DNA of 64,000 nucleotides, from the NCBI RefSeq assembly GCF_042683245.1, contig NZ_JBHUJB010000035.1, positions 62,001 through 126,000 on the forward strand, written 5' to 3'. Source of the DNA: Rubritalea tangerina (GTDB taxonomy: Bacteria > Verrucomicrobiota > Verrucomicrobiia > Verrucomicrobiales > Akkermansiaceae). Shown piece after piece: positions 18,653-27,864 of this stretch. Position numbers and translations under genes: made by a program. Under the pieces are notes generated by a model that saw only the letters and a list, made by a program, of their open reading frames with translations, was not told where the DNA came from and searched no databases. Numbering within the stretch: position 1 is the stretch's first letter; each line of letters begins with the position of its first letter.

Positions 18653-18693
18653 CCTCTATAAGCATTTTTTAAATGATAAACCCGTTCGTGGAC

Positions 18694-19623
18694 TCACATG
18701 TCAAAGAGCGAAGTCACACTCTCACCATTGTGTATGCGTCGCATTGCCTCCCCAAATAAAGGAGCCACTGAGAGAGCGGTCACATTCTCACCGTGAGCCT
18801 GCGGCACTGAGTCCGTCGTGATCAAATCCTCAATCACGGAATCCTCAATGCGCTTGCGTGCAGTATCGCCAATCACAGCATGGGAAACCCCTGCAAAGAT
18901 GCGCTTACATCCGTTCTCACGTAAAATCTTAGCCGCCGCACAAAGCGTCCCACCAGTTTCCGTCATATCATCGATTAAGAAAACATCCTTCCCTTCAACA
19001 TCTCCAATGACATTGGTTGCCTCCACCCGTGTTGCACTCACCCGATGCTTAGCAACAATCGCTAAATCCGCCCCCAATGCATCCGAATACGCTCGAGCAT
19101 TCTTCACACCTCCAACATCTGGGGAAACCACCGCCAAATTCTCTCCACTCACCCCATATTCTTCCTTAAGGTACTTCACCATCACCGGACGCGCGTAAAG
19201 ATGGTCCACTGGAATATCAAAAAATCCCTGAATCTGTGCAGCATGGAGATCCATAGTCACCACTCGATTCACTCCCGCTGCGGATATCAAATTAGCTACT
19301 AACTTCGCTGTGATGGGTACCCGTGACTTATCCTTACGATCTTGGCGGGCATATCCAAAAAATGGCATGACTGCGGTGATTCTCCCCGCAGAAGCCCTAC
19401 GGGCCGCATCTACCATGATCAACAATTCCATCAAATTATGATTCGTTGGTGGGCAGGTCGGCTGAATCAAAAAGACGTCCTCGCCGCGAATGTTCTCATT
19501 AATTTGAACAAATGTCTCACCATCAGGGAAGGCATCCACTGTCACATCCGCGACTGATGTTTCTAAGTAGGAGGCAATATCCTCTGCGAGCTGATTGTGC
19601 GCTGAACCTGCAATAATTTTCAT
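18694..19623 (-). CDS. prs: Ribose-phosphate pyrophosphokinase
   Basis: A 309-residue PRPP synthetase making 5-phosphoribosyl-1-diphosphate from ribose-5-phosphate and ATP. Visible family motifs are PTCPPTNHNLMELLIM, FFGYARQDRK, the metal-binding DLHAAQIQGFF (D125-H127) and the PRPP-binding loop LIDDMTETGGT (D218-T226). Length is normal. Monocistronic by appearance, with its own terminator downstream. Confidence 0.97.
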   Translation of the reverse strand: MKIIAGSAHNQLAEDIASYLETSVADVTVDAFPDGETFVQINENIRGEDVFLIQPTCPPTNHNLMELLIMVDAARRASAGRITAVMPFFGYARQDRKDKSRVPITAKLVANLISAAGVNRVVTMDLHAAQIQGFFDIPVDHLYARPVMVKYLKEEYGVSGENLAVVSPDVGGVKNARAYSDALGADLAIVAKHRVSATRVEATNVIGDVEGKDVFLIDDMTETGGTLCAAAKILRENGCKRIFAGVSHAVIGDTARKRIEDSVIEDLITTDSVPQAHGENVTALSVAPLFGEAMRRIHNGESVTSLFDM

Positions 19624-19717
19624 AAGATCCGAGGCGCAGCATGAGCAGCAATCCTACTACAGTCAATCACTCACACCCTCAAAATGCGTATAAGCTCAAG
19701 GTATCATCATTCTGGCC

Positions 19718-19787
<70 letters not shown>

Positions 19788-19802
19788 GGCAGCTCTGCTG
19801 CC
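19788..19802 (-). terminator. Perfect 6-bp hairpin after the polysaccharide operon
   Basis: GGCAGC-AGA-GCTGCC directly follows the sugar transferase stop on the minus strand. No T tract follows, so it may be a 3' stabilising hairpin or a weak terminator. Confidence 0.4.
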
Positions 19803-19805
19803 ATT

Positions 19806-21317
19806 CTACATCCCCTTACCAAAGAGCATCATATAAAATGTCTTCACCACAATCGCCACATCTAATGCCAACGAATAGCGCCGCACATAATACAAATCAT
19901 AATTCAGCTTCTCCAAGGTATCCTCATGACTTGCCCCATAAGAATAATTCACCTGCGCCCAACCCGTAATGCCTGGCTTCACCGCATGGCGAAAATGGTA
20001 AAACGGAAACTTCTCCTCATACTCGCGAACCAAGTCCACCCACTCCGCTCTCGGACCAATCAAACTCAAATCCCCAACCAAAACATTCCACAGCTGGGGC
20101 AACTCATCCAATCGCGTCTTACGAATGAACTTCCCAATCGGCGTGAACCGATCATCGTTCTTACTCGTGTACTTTGGCCCCTTCTCAGACCCCACTCGCA
20201 TCGAACGAAACTTTAAAATCATAAATGATTCCTCCCTCAATCCCGTGCGCTCTTGCTTGAAAATAACCGGCCCCGGACTCGTCAACTTTACTGCAAGCGC
20301 CGTCGCAATTAAAAATGGTGACGCCAACACAAACCCAAGCAATGCAGCTCCGATGTCCATCAAGCGCTTCGCCCGGTCGTAACTCACACTGCGGTTCAAC
20401 CTAAACCCATCCAACATAGGCCAGTTCATCGATAACTGACTCGGCGGCTCAATCCGTAAGGTACGGGCTAAAAAGTTCTCGTAAGTAGAGATCTTATGCC
20501 TGTGAAACAATGCCGACACCATCCTCCTGCTGAAATCCTCCGGGATGCGCTCAACCTCAGTCGCCACCACATATTGCTCCACATACTTTCCGCGAATCGA
20601 CGATTGAAAATTTACCACATCGATTGGCTCCACAAACGGAGAATCCGAATCCCCTAATATCAAACGCTGCCCCACCCGCTCAGGACGAAAACTCGCCACT
20701 ACAAACTCATGCGCAATCTTCCTCTGCTTCATCCGCTTGTACAAATCAATCGCACGATCACCCGCACCAATGATACACACCGCATTGCCACGCTCAAAAT
20801 ACGCCTGCAGTCTCGATAAATAAACCCTGTAGAGAATCGAAACAATCGGGAAAACCACCAATGTCCCCCCCACAACCATGCGCGGCGATTTCAAATCAAC
20901 ACCATAGGCTACCACCGAATAAATAAACCCGAATACCACGATACCTACTCCCACGGACGCTATCAAATGCTCCGAAACAAATCGCGCATGCCTCTTGTCT
21001 GTCGCATAATTATACCCCCCAATTAAATACACCCCGATGATACTGGGGAGCATGATAGCCACTAATACCCGTCGGCTCACGGAATTAAAAAAGCCTATGT
21101 CTTGTCCAAGCATATAATAAGCATGCAAGTCCATCAGTAATACGAAAACCCCCGCGAGTAATATGATGTCTACTAGCAGTAAGGCAAAAGGGTATATGCG
21201 AATCACTGAGCGACGCTTCCAGTGCGTTTTCGCACCAACCTCATCACTTGTAACTGCGAAGATCGAACCACTCAATGGGGCGGTTTTATCGAGCTCGTCT
21301 TCCGTTTTCTCGTTCAT
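19806..21317 (-). CDS. Polyprenyl-phosphate sugar-1-phosphate transferase (WcaJ/WbaP type)
   Basis: A 503-residue initiating enzyme that loads the first sugar-phosphate onto undecaprenyl phosphate in the inner membrane. Several hydrophobic segments (about 43-150) precede a nucleotide-fold region (VCIIGAGDRAIDLYKRM). The catalytic bacterial sugar transferase domain starts near 315 (KRLMDIGAALLGF) and carries FKQERTG, LKFRSM, TRLDELPQLWNVL, GPR and KPGITGWAQVNY. It is the last gene of the polysaccharide run and overlaps the TPR gene upstream by four bases, tying it to the exosortase-like module. Confidence 0.93.
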   Translation of the reverse strand: MNEKTEDELDKTAPLSGSIFAVTSDEVGAKTHWKRRSVIRIYPFALLLVDIILLAGVFVLLMDLHAYYMLGQDIGFFNSVSRRVLVAIMLPSIIGVYLIGGYNYATDKRHARFVSEHLIASVGVGIVVFGFIYSVVAYGVDLKSPRMVVGGTLVVFPIVSILYRVYLSRLQAYFERGNAVCIIGAGDRAIDLYKRMKQRKIAHEFVVASFRPERVGQRLILGDSDSPFVEPIDVVNFQSSIRGKYVEQYVVATEVERIPEDFSRRMVSALFHRHKISTYENFLARTLRIEPPSQLSMNWPMLDGFRLNRSVSYDRAKRLMDIGAALLGFVLASPFLIATALAVKLTSPGPVIFKQERTGLREESFMILKFRSMRVGSEKGPKYTSKNDDRFTPIGKFIRKTRLDELPQLWNVLVGDLSLIGPRAEWVDLVREYEEKFPFYHFRHAVKPGITGWAQVNYSYGASHEDTLEKLNYDLYYVRRYSLALDVAIVVKTFYMMLFGKGM

Positions 21318-23020
21318 TTGTCTTTTAGTTTTTGCATCGCGCCCAACATCGCGCGTTGATATACCTCAGCGTTATCTTCCTCTCCCAGTTGAGAGTTGGC
21401 TCGCATTAGCCATTCGTACGCTTGCACCAAATCCTGCCCTTTAAATTGAGCAATGTTGGGTTCAAGCAAGTTTATAACCTCGCTCCAACTCTGACGCAGC
21501 GAGTAAATATAACATCGATCAAATGCAACATTAATCGATTGCTCAGGATCAACCACCAAAATTAACCCCAATAAATCTAAGGAGCGTTGATACGTCGACC
21601 GATTATCCCCACGGAATAGATTCAAATCTAACTGGTTAGGATCACTACTCCTAGCAGCAGAAGTTGCTGCATAACGCGCTGCGACCGTCGCATTGGGATG
21701 AATCGCACGCGCTAACTTTAAATGAAATTCTGTCTTTGATCGGTTGCCCCCAACCCAAGCATCCAATGCCATCGCTAGATGCGCAGCACTACCACCCGAT
21801 CGCACAACCACCTCCATGATCTGCCCAGTAAGCAATGAGTACCCGGATGAAGTGTCTATCACCCCATTGAGCGCCTCTCCTACCCTGTAATTAGGCTCTC
21901 TCGCCTGGATCACTTTTTCCAAATGCTGAAATGCCTCCACCCGTAACTCTGGTTCGTTCATCTGTAATAACAAACGAAATAGCCTCAACCGTATCTCACT
22001 CAACCAGGCATCATAAGTACTACGGTCAATCGCTAACTGCCGCTTCCCTTCGATAATCCCCACGGCTTCCTCCATCAACTGCCGGCTCTCTTCCTGATCT
22101 AAACTGAGACCCGCCAAGGTTGCTAGCCCCTCCACCTTCTCTCGAATGTAACGATCATTCTGAGGATCAAACCGCCCTAAATAATCCACCATTTCACGAA
22201 GCTCCCGCTTCGACATCTCACTATCACCAGCAGCTTGATAAGCTTGTGCTAACAACAACCAGGCCTCTGGCTCTAACTTCTCTTCCCCTTTCAGAACCTC
22301 CACAGCATCCAAAGGCTTTTTCACTGACAACAACAACCTCGCTAAAGTCATTTTCCAATAACCCGCATAACTAGCATCTGGGTGCTCCTCCACCATCGCG
22401 CGTGCCATCGCCAACAATGCATCAGCTTCCTGCTGTGTGAGCTGCCCCCGCTTGATAGCATTTTCCGCTACCCACCTCTTAGCTGGCTCATACTCCCTCT
22501 CATCTAGCAACTTGTCGCGCAGCGCCTTAGCACGCGTCACGTTGCCGTTCGCGTTCGCTGCTAACATAGCTCGAAAGGTCACTTGGTCATTGTCTTGGTA
22601 GGATGGATGGTGGATCAACTTGGCGAACAAAAAGTCAGCCTGCTTATAGTCCCCCTGCCCCATCGCCTCCAATGCACTCTCGTAATATCCATCAAATGCC
22701 TGACCCCTATTCTTGTTGGCATTGATGAAATACACCGTAAAGCCTACAAACGCCCCAATCAATACAGGCGATGCAATCAACAACTTCTTATAACTCCGGC
22801 TCTCAGCCCACGCTTGAAGAAAACTCCATACCGAGCGTATGGGCAGAGTCAGCTTATAAAAAAACTCTCGAATTCTGATGCCCACTGCGTGTTCCTCACA
22901 CCAAACATCAAAACGCCACAATAGCCACTTCGGCAACAGAAACGGACTCAATAAATAGTACAAAGGTGGAATCCGATGCCTAAAATGCTCCATCCTAGGC
23001 GATTGGTAGGGGTTCATCAT
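21314..23020 (-). CDS. Membrane-anchored TPR-like protein of the exosortase-like module
   Basis: A 568-residue protein with one clear transmembrane segment near 79-97 (LLIASPVLIGAFVGFTVYFI) and a cytosolic-side N-terminus of about 78 residues. The rest is helical and TPR-like (YYESALEAMGQGDYKQADFLFAKL; AWLLLAQAYQAAGDSEMSKRELREM). It starts inside the end of the exosortase-like gene and ends inside the start of the sugar transferase, with four-base overlaps on both sides. A scaffold role in polysaccharide assembly is inference; TPR proteins are frequent in exosortase loci. Confidence 0.75.
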   Translation of the reverse strand: MMNPYQSPRMEHFRHRIPPLYYLLSPFLLPKWLLWRFDVWCEEHAVGIRIREFFYKLTLPIRSVWSFLQAWAESRSYKKLLIASPVLIGAFVGFTVYFINANKNRGQAFDGYYESALEAMGQGDYKQADFLFAKLIHHPSYQDNDQVTFRAMLAANANGNVTRAKALRDKLLDEREYEPAKRWVAENAIKRGQLTQQEADALLAMARAMVEEHPDASYAGYWKMTLARLLLSVKKPLDAVEVLKGEEKLEPEAWLLLAQAYQAAGDSEMSKRELREMVDYLGRFDPQNDRYIREKVEGLATLAGLSLDQEESRQLMEEAVGIIEGKRQLAIDRSTYDAWLSEIRLRLFRLLLQMNEPELRVEAFQHLEKVIQAREPNYRVGEALNGVIDTSSGYSLLTGQIMEVVVRSGGSAAHLAMALDAWVGGNRSKTEFHLKLARAIHPNATVAARYAATSAARSSDPNQLDLNLFRGDNRSTYQRSLDLLGLILVVDPEQSINVAFDRCYIYSLRQSWSEVINLLEPNIAQFKGQDLVQAYEWLMRANSQLGEEDNAEVYQRAMLGAMQKLKDK

Positions 23021-24696
23021 TGCCCACCTCCTTCTCTCACCTGAGTGCTCTCCATCACCAATGCCCGAGTTTGCTCGCGAAATTCCCCATACATCGCTCG
23101 AATCTCCTGCTTCGTTACCTCGTCCAAAGGAAATGCTGTCGTCACCATCACTTGATTCTGATAGAGAGTCTTTTCGTCCTTATTTGCCACACGCCCAAAC
23201 GGGGCCACCCATTTGTTTCTCCCAAACTTGTATTTCACAAGATGCCAACCTGTCTCCACAGGCTTGGGTTCCGCATATCTCCCACCATGGTCGCTCAAGC
23301 TACACATCACAAATCCGTAATCCCCCGTGGGGAGTACCATATCCGTCTCTGAAAAATACCACCTAGGGTTGGACTCCAACAACTCCACTTTTTCCCCCAC
23401 GGCAGTCCAACCGAGATTCCCATAACACACCTTCACGTCATGCCAGTCATCGAAGGGGTAATCCAAAGCCATCACGACGATTGTATCATGGTATTGCAAC
23501 CTCCATACAAATGAAAATGCCCCCCAAATACTGTCAAAGGGGCGCTCTTCAGCCTCAACCTTGAGCACCTTCCAACCCGGGCGGGTAAACTCAACCGCGT
23601 TGGGGTCAATCACACTCAAGTTCTCTCGTTTATGCATCTGCTCCTCCGCACTCCCCACTCCTCTATACTCGTAAACCTTAACAGTAGAGATGAAACTCGT
23701 CAGTGAAATTAGTACCACGGACACACAGACTAGCACCCAACGCTTCTCAGTGCGTTCCACACCTCCTAACTGAGAAATTTTGTAAAGAAAAGCGCCCAAA
23801 CGAAATGAGATTAAGCCATTCCAAAATCGAACCACCTGCTTCCCAGTTCGCCCACTGGGCTCCTCGATAGGCTGAAGCATAAAGTCTAACAATGCATCCA
23901 CACTCATCAATAAAAGCAGTGACCCTCCATAGGATACGAGTAACACCCCCCATTGCCACACGGACTCCATCACACGCAGCTCGTGCTCATGCAAAAGATA
24001 CGCGACCAAACAAAGTCGACAGGTATTCACTACCGTCGCCACGACAAAAGCACTCGCTACCAGAATGACGGTATGCCAAACATTGCGCTTTCTGAAAAAA
24101 CAAAGAAATGCGGCAAGCATCGCAACCCCATAAAGGGTGAAATAGTGATCTGTCACCAGTTCAATATTAAGCTCCTTGTTCCCCATCGTCATCACCTCTC
24201 CCTGCACCACGTTGAAGATACCCAATGCATCCACCACTGGCCCAGCTATCTTCGCTGAAAACCCTGAAGACATGCGTAACAACCTCAATTCAAGTTGCCC
24301 AGGCAAACGACAAAGTAACAAAAAGAGTGCCCATATCCCAAAAAGAAAAGGAATGCTTCTGTCCCGATTGAAGGCTTGAAATACCAATCCTAAATAAGGC
24401 ACAAATACGATCATCCCCAACCATGGAGTGTTATAAAGATAGGCAAAGCCCAAGCCAGCCATACAAATAACAAACCAACTCACTTTTACCCAAAATGCGC
24501 AATCACCCACCGCGGGCTGAGACGCTCGCATTGCCCTAAAAAAGAGTAGCACAGCTGCAATAATAGCTACGGGTAACCACTTGTAATAATCTACAGCAAT
24601 AGTGGTCTGCCAGTACTGAACAGCCAAGGGTAAAAAGAGTAACCCTCCCCATATCAACAGCGCCCAGTACCCCCAGCTTTGCTTCCGCGTCTCCAT
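23017..24696 (-). CDS. Noncanonical exosortase/archaeosortase-family protein fused to an EpsI-like domain
   Basis: A 559-residue protein (ATG at 24696, one base after the preceding stop, with GGGAAG upstream). The N-terminal half is polytopic and aligns by eye to exosortases: KELNIELVTDHYFTLYG corresponds to DFNIAEGCSGIRSLMA of the second exosortase in this window, and NTCRLCLVAYLL to NFCRVFTILVLA. The catalytic Cys is replaced by Thr (T182). The Arg is kept (R227). The HDFSG histidine is replaced by the ESVWQWG region. After about residue 330 an EpsI-like domain follows (DDWHDVKVCYGNLGW). It may be an exosortase homologue with altered chemistry or a non-catalytic role. The neighbours are TPR membrane proteins. 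Confidence 0.75.
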   Translation of the reverse strand: METRKQSWGYWALLIWGGLLFLPLAVQYWQTTIAVDYYKWLPVAIIAAVLLFFRAMRASQPAVGDCAFWVKVSWFVICMAGLGFAYLYNTPWLGMIVFVPYLGLVFQAFNRDRSIPFLFGIWALFLLLCRLPGQLELRLLRMSSGFSAKIAGPVVDALGIFNVVQGEVMTMGNKELNIELVTDHYFTLYGVAMLAAFLCFFRKRNVWHTVILVASAFVVATVVNTCRLCLVAYLLHEHELRVMESVWQWGVLLVSYGGSLLLLMSVDALLDFMLQPIEEPSGRTGKQVVRFWNGLISFRLGAFLYKISQLGGVERTEKRWVLVCVSVVLISLTSFISTVKVYEYRGVGSAEEQMHKRENLSVIDPNAVEFTRPGWKVLKVEAEERPFDSIWGAFSFVWRLQYHDTIVVMALDYPFDDWHDVKVCYGNLGWTAVGEKVELLESNPRWYFSETDMVLPTGDYGFVMCSLSDHGGRYAEPKPVETGWHLVKYKFGRNKWVAPFGRVANKDEKTLYQNQVMVTTAFPLDEVTKQEIRAMYGEFREQTRALVMESTQVREGGGQ

Positions 24697-24697
24697 C

Positions 24698-26185
24698 TTA
24701 CTTCCCAGCCAATACTCTGTGCTCTTCAGCAATGATCACCTTCCCCATCTTCTCATAAGCCTGAGCCAACTTCTGATGTAATTCAGGATACCTCCCTTCC
24801 CCGAGAGCCAGAGCTTGCTCAAGTGACTCCACTGCCATCTCCCATTCTTCCTGCTTTAAAAAAATCTCACCCTGCAATACCAACAACTCAAACCGCTCCC
24901 CACGCTCTATGGCTGTGCCCAAACGTTCCGACACCTCCTCTAAAGCCTCCTCATATTGCCCGACACGCAAACCACACTGCCCCCAGTTCACCAAAAACGC
25001 GACTTCCTCAGGCCCCTTCTCCCACGCTTGCTTAGCCAAACGATACGCTTCACCTGGCTGATCACTGTATAGATCAGAAAGATACACTAATAGTACTCCG
25101 TTGGAATCATCCCCCTCTTTGACTTGGGTCTGTATCTCCTTCCTTACCCGCTCTTTCTGCTCTGGATAACGCTGAGTAGTCGCCTCAAGTGCCTCTACCA
25201 CGATATTTAAAGATGGGTCTGATCTCAAAGCCAACACCAAGTTATCAATAGTCGACTCCACCTGATAGGGTCGTTCATTCAGGCTTCGCACTGCCCGAAA
25301 ATAAGCAACTTGCGCCTGCAATTTTTTCCCAATCTCCTTTCCCGGAAAATCGCGCTCAATGGTGGCAATCCCAGAGTTAGCGAGCTCCTCTTGCCCCAAA
25401 ACAAGAGCTCTCAAAACATGCGCTACTCGAAACCCTAAATTCCCCCTCTTGGATTGCTGAATAGCACGCCCGCCAACCGTCAATATTTGCCATTGTTCTT
25501 CCTCCAACTTTAAATCATCTCCATCATACCCACCGCAGTGAGCAATCAACACTCCGATCTCAGGTCGCTCAGAGGCTTCAACGATCTCAAACAAGCTCTC
25601 AATAGCCAAATTGCGCTTTCCCTGCGCTAATCGTAAATCCACCAGTATCAAGATCGCTTCATCTAAACTGGGATCCAACTCAATCGCAGCTTTCAAATGC
25701 CTAGCACAACGATCTGTGACCTCAGTAACACCTACCGTGTAACTAAGACTAAGCTTCTCCCCATCAATTAAACTAAGAGGAAAGCGCAGAATCGACCCAC
25801 TTTCCTTGCCTGATAGCAACTCTTGCGCTCTCCACAAATGCGCTTTGGGATTACCAATAGCTTCAGTAGAAGCTTGAGGCAACGGCGCCAAGCGGTTCAT
25901 CACAGCTCGAGCTTTCGCCTCCTCTCCTTCCGCAATCAACCGCAAACCATCTTCAAAGCTTAAGTCTGAAACCTCCTGAGCCCAGTCTGATATGCTCGCA
26001 TCTCCGAAATCTATCTGTTCAGGAGCTTTGTCGGTCGTGATAGCATAATACACTCCAGCTCCAAGGGCCCCCATTACCACCACAGTGATTCCCACTGTGC
26101 GACCATGAAAGCTAAGCCATTTTTTGCATTTTCGGAGGAGTTTTGACATTGCTGCCGCGTAAGCTGCCCCAAGATCTCCCAACAT
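24698..26185 (-). CDS. Membrane-anchored TPR protein
   Basis: A 495-residue protein with one N-terminal transmembrane segment (about 30-50, GITVVVMGALGAGVYYAI) and TPR-like helices throughout. The last repeats are clear (FELLVLQGEIFLKQEEWEMAVESLEQALALG, then LHQKLAQAYEKMGK). It probably faces the periplasm. The Met at 26185 has an AGGTAGGA-like ribosome site; Met13 (26149) is an alternative. It lies one base before the exosortase-like gene and 12 bp after fcl. It probably belongs to the same assembly module; function inferred from context only. Confidence 0.75.
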   Translation of the reverse strand: MLGDLGAAYAAAMSKLLRKCKKWLSFHGRTVGITVVVMGALGAGVYYAITTDKAPEQIDFGDASISDWAQEVSDLSFEDGLRLIAEGEEAKARAVMNRLAPLPQASTEAIGNPKAHLWRAQELLSGKESGSILRFPLSLIDGEKLSLSYTVGVTEVTDRCARHLKAAIELDPSLDEAILILVDLRLAQGKRNLAIESLFEIVEASERPEIGVLIAHCGGYDGDDLKLEEEQWQILTVGGRAIQQSKRGNLGFRVAHVLRALVLGQEELANSGIATIERDFPGKEIGKKLQAQVAYFRAVRSLNERPYQVESTIDNLVLALRSDPSLNIVVEALEATTQRYPEQKERVRKEIQTQVKEGDDSNGVLLVYLSDLYSDQPGEAYRLAKQAWEKGPEEVAFLVNWGQCGLRVGQYEEALEEVSERLGTAIERGERFELLVLQGEIFLKQEEWEMAVESLEQALALGEGRYPELHQKLAQAYEKMGKVIIAEEHRVLAGK

Positions 26186-26197
26186 TCAAGTCCTACC

Positions 26198-27244
26198 TCA
26201 CTTCCTCAAGCACTCCTCATTTGTCAAAAACCACGCATAGGTTTTCTCCAATCCCTCCTCTAGGTTCAATGAATACTGCCAACCTAAATCTCTCAAACGA
26301 CTCACATCCATCAATTTCCTCGGCGTACCATCAGGCTTCGTCGTATCAAAACGTAAAGCGCCTTCAAAACCCACAACCTTCTTCATCGTCTCAGCCAATT
26401 CCCGAATCGTACAATCCACCCCAGTTCCCACATTGATGTGAGACAGCATCGGCTGGGTGTGCTGCTCATAAATTTCCTTATCGAGCTGCATGACATGCAA
26501 ACAAGCCGCTGCCATATCATCCACGTAGAGAAATTCGCGCATTGGTTTCCCCGTCCCCCAAACCACTACCTCGCGGTCACCTCGTAACTTCGATTCGTGA
26601 AATCGACGCATCATCGCCGGAATCACATGGCTATTTTCAGGGTGAAAATTATCATTCTCACCATAAAGGTTTGTGGGCATCACCGAACGGTAATCCACAC
26701 CATACTGACGGTTGTAGGATTCACATAATTTAATCCCAGCAATTTTAGCAACAGCATAGGGCTCATTCGTTGGCTCCAAATGCCCATCCAATAAGGCACT
26801 CTCCACCATCGGCTGCTCTGCGAGCTTAGGGTAAATACAACTCGACCCCAAAAAGAGCAACTTCTGCACTCCAGCAGCATAAGCCTGATGGACAATGTTG
26901 CTCTCCATCATCAAGTTTTCATAGATAAAATCCGCTGGATACGTATTATTCGCGTGAATCCCGCCCACTTTAGCAGCGGCCAAATACACTTCATCAATCG
27001 CTTCAGATTGAAAAAAACCACGCACCGCAACCTGATCAGTCAAATCAAGCTCAGATCGTGTCCGCGTCACCACCTCACATACCACCTTACCAACACGCTC
27101 GTTCTCAGCCTCCAATTGACGCACAATCGCAGACCCAACCATCCCTCTATGCCCCGCTACAAAAATGCGTCGAGGACAGGATTGAAGATTACTGATTAAA
27201 GATTGCTGATTCTCCTCTGCTTCCTTATTTTCTAAACTCATCAT
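26198..27244 (-). CDS. fcl: GDP-L-fucose synthase
   Basis: A 348-residue epimerase/reductase that completes GDP-L-fucose from the 4-keto product of Gmd. The NADP-binding Rossmann motif GHRGMVG is at 31-37. Catalytic residues by alignment are S134, C136, Y163 and K167 (LGSSCIYP; EPYAVAKIAG). About 23 residues precede the fold, longer than in typical Fcl. This leader is encoded by a degenerate heptanucleotide repeat (27180-27214), so Met1-Ser22 may be repeat-derived. gmd lies upstream, but a GxxExxY cassette separates the pair. Confidence 0.94.
   Translation of the reverse strand: MMSLENKEAEENQQSLISNLQSCPRRIFVAGHRGMVGSAIVRQLEAENERVGKVVCEVVTRTRSELDLTDQVAVRGFFQSEAIDEVYLAAAKVGGIHANNTYPADFIYENLMMESNIVHQAYAAGVQKLLFLGSSCIYPKLAEQPMVESALLDGHLEPTNEPYAVAKIAGIKLCESYNRQYGVDYRSVMPTNLYGENDNFHPENSHVIPAMMRRFHESKLRGDREVVVWGTGKPMREFLYVDDMAAACLHVMQLDKEIYEQHTQPMLSHINVGTGVDCTIRELAETMKKVVGFEGALRFDTTKPDGTPRKLMDVSRLRDLGWQYSLNLEEGLEKTYAWFLTNEECLRK
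27180..27214. repeat. Five degenerate heptamers (GATTNNN) inside the fcl leader
   Basis: On the plus strand GATTGAA, GATTACT, GATTAAA, GATTGCT and GATTCTC run head to tail, coding for part of the N-terminal leader of Fcl. GATTGCT is the reverse complement of the AGCAATC register of the array at 41146. Confidence 0.7.
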
Positions 27245-27346
27245 TTGACTTTCTTATTTTGGACACAGATTTCGCCGATTCAAACAGATTTCGTATACAT
27301 TACATTCTCATTCTCAGATGCCCCTCCAGAGTTTCTCACCAGAAAA

Positions 27347-27379
27347 TAATCAGTCTTAATCTATGTAATCAGCGGCTAA
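27347..27379 (+). repeat. Direct repeat copy A flanking the GxxExxY gene
   Basis: This 33-bp sequence (TAATCAGTCTTAATCTATG... ending CAGCGGCTAA) recurs at 27832-27864 with two differences. It lies 35 bp past the GxxExxY stop codon. Another fragment, GGACACAGATTTCGCCGATT at 27261-27280, resembles further repeat sequence of the same style. Confidence 0.8.
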
Positions 27380-27413
27380 CAATTCTATCTTTCTGGCAAC
27401 AGACCTCTCTATG

Positions 27414-27824
27414 TTATGGCATATGAGCGCCTAAGTTATCGGATCTAGCAATGCGTTTAAATTCTAACGATTTATTTCTAAAGTTAATCACCAATCCAAC
27501 TTCCATCCCAGTAACAGATAGATAACTCAACATCTGTGACACATGGTTACTATTCAATTCACTAACACATTTAGTATCCACTATCACCACACTCGCCACT
27601 AGGAGGTCAGGAACCAACTTACCGACCAACTGCTCTCGATAATGTACCTGAAAGGCTTGCTGTTGCGAATAAGCTATACCCATATGAGCAAGTTCTACAC
27701 ACAGCGCATTCTCATATATTTTCTCAACTAACCCTGATTTAAGAACAGAATGCACCCGCATCGACGCACCAATAATTTGTTCGGTGATCTCAGAGTGCGG
27801 GTACGCCTGCTTAGGGAATCTCAC
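27414..27824 (-). CDS. GxxExxY-family protein
   Basis: A 136-residue protein starting with GTG at 27824. The family signature GLVEKIY (G31-x-x-E34-x-x-Y37) is followed by ENALCVELAHMG and a nuclease-like core (LVPDLLVASVVIVDTKCVSELNSNHVSQMLSYL, with D and K residues resembling a PD-(D/E)xK arrangement). The molecular function of GxxExxY proteins is not established. It sits in the middle of the GDP-fucose genes, bracketed by 33-bp direct repeats, which points to an inserted cassette rather than a sugar-pathway gene. Confidence 0.85.
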   Translation of the reverse strand: MRFPKQAYPHSEITEQIIGASMRVHSVLKSGLVEKIYENALCVELAHMGIAYSQQQAFQVHYREQLVGKLVPDLLVASVVIVDTKCVSELNSNHVSQMLSYLSVTGMEVGLVINFRNKSLEFKRIARSDNLGAHMP

Positions 27825-27831
27825 AAAAAAG

Positions 27832-27864
27832 TAATCAGTCTCAATCTACGTAATCAGCGGCTAA
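27832..27864 (+). repeat. Direct repeat copy B flanking the GxxExxY gene
   Basis: Matches 27347-27379 at 31 of 33 positions, same orientation, 485 bp away. It lies between the gmd stop codon (27870) and the GxxExxY start. Confidence 0.8.

Noticed and set aside
18334..18661. Open frames of 64-68 codons upstream of rplY on both strands
   Set aside because: They lie in the inverted-repeat element and terminator region and have no recognisable protein features.
16055..19623. Phage or plasmid origin for the ssb-prs segment
   Set aside because: Gene content and order are ordinary chromosomal housekeeping with clean terminators.
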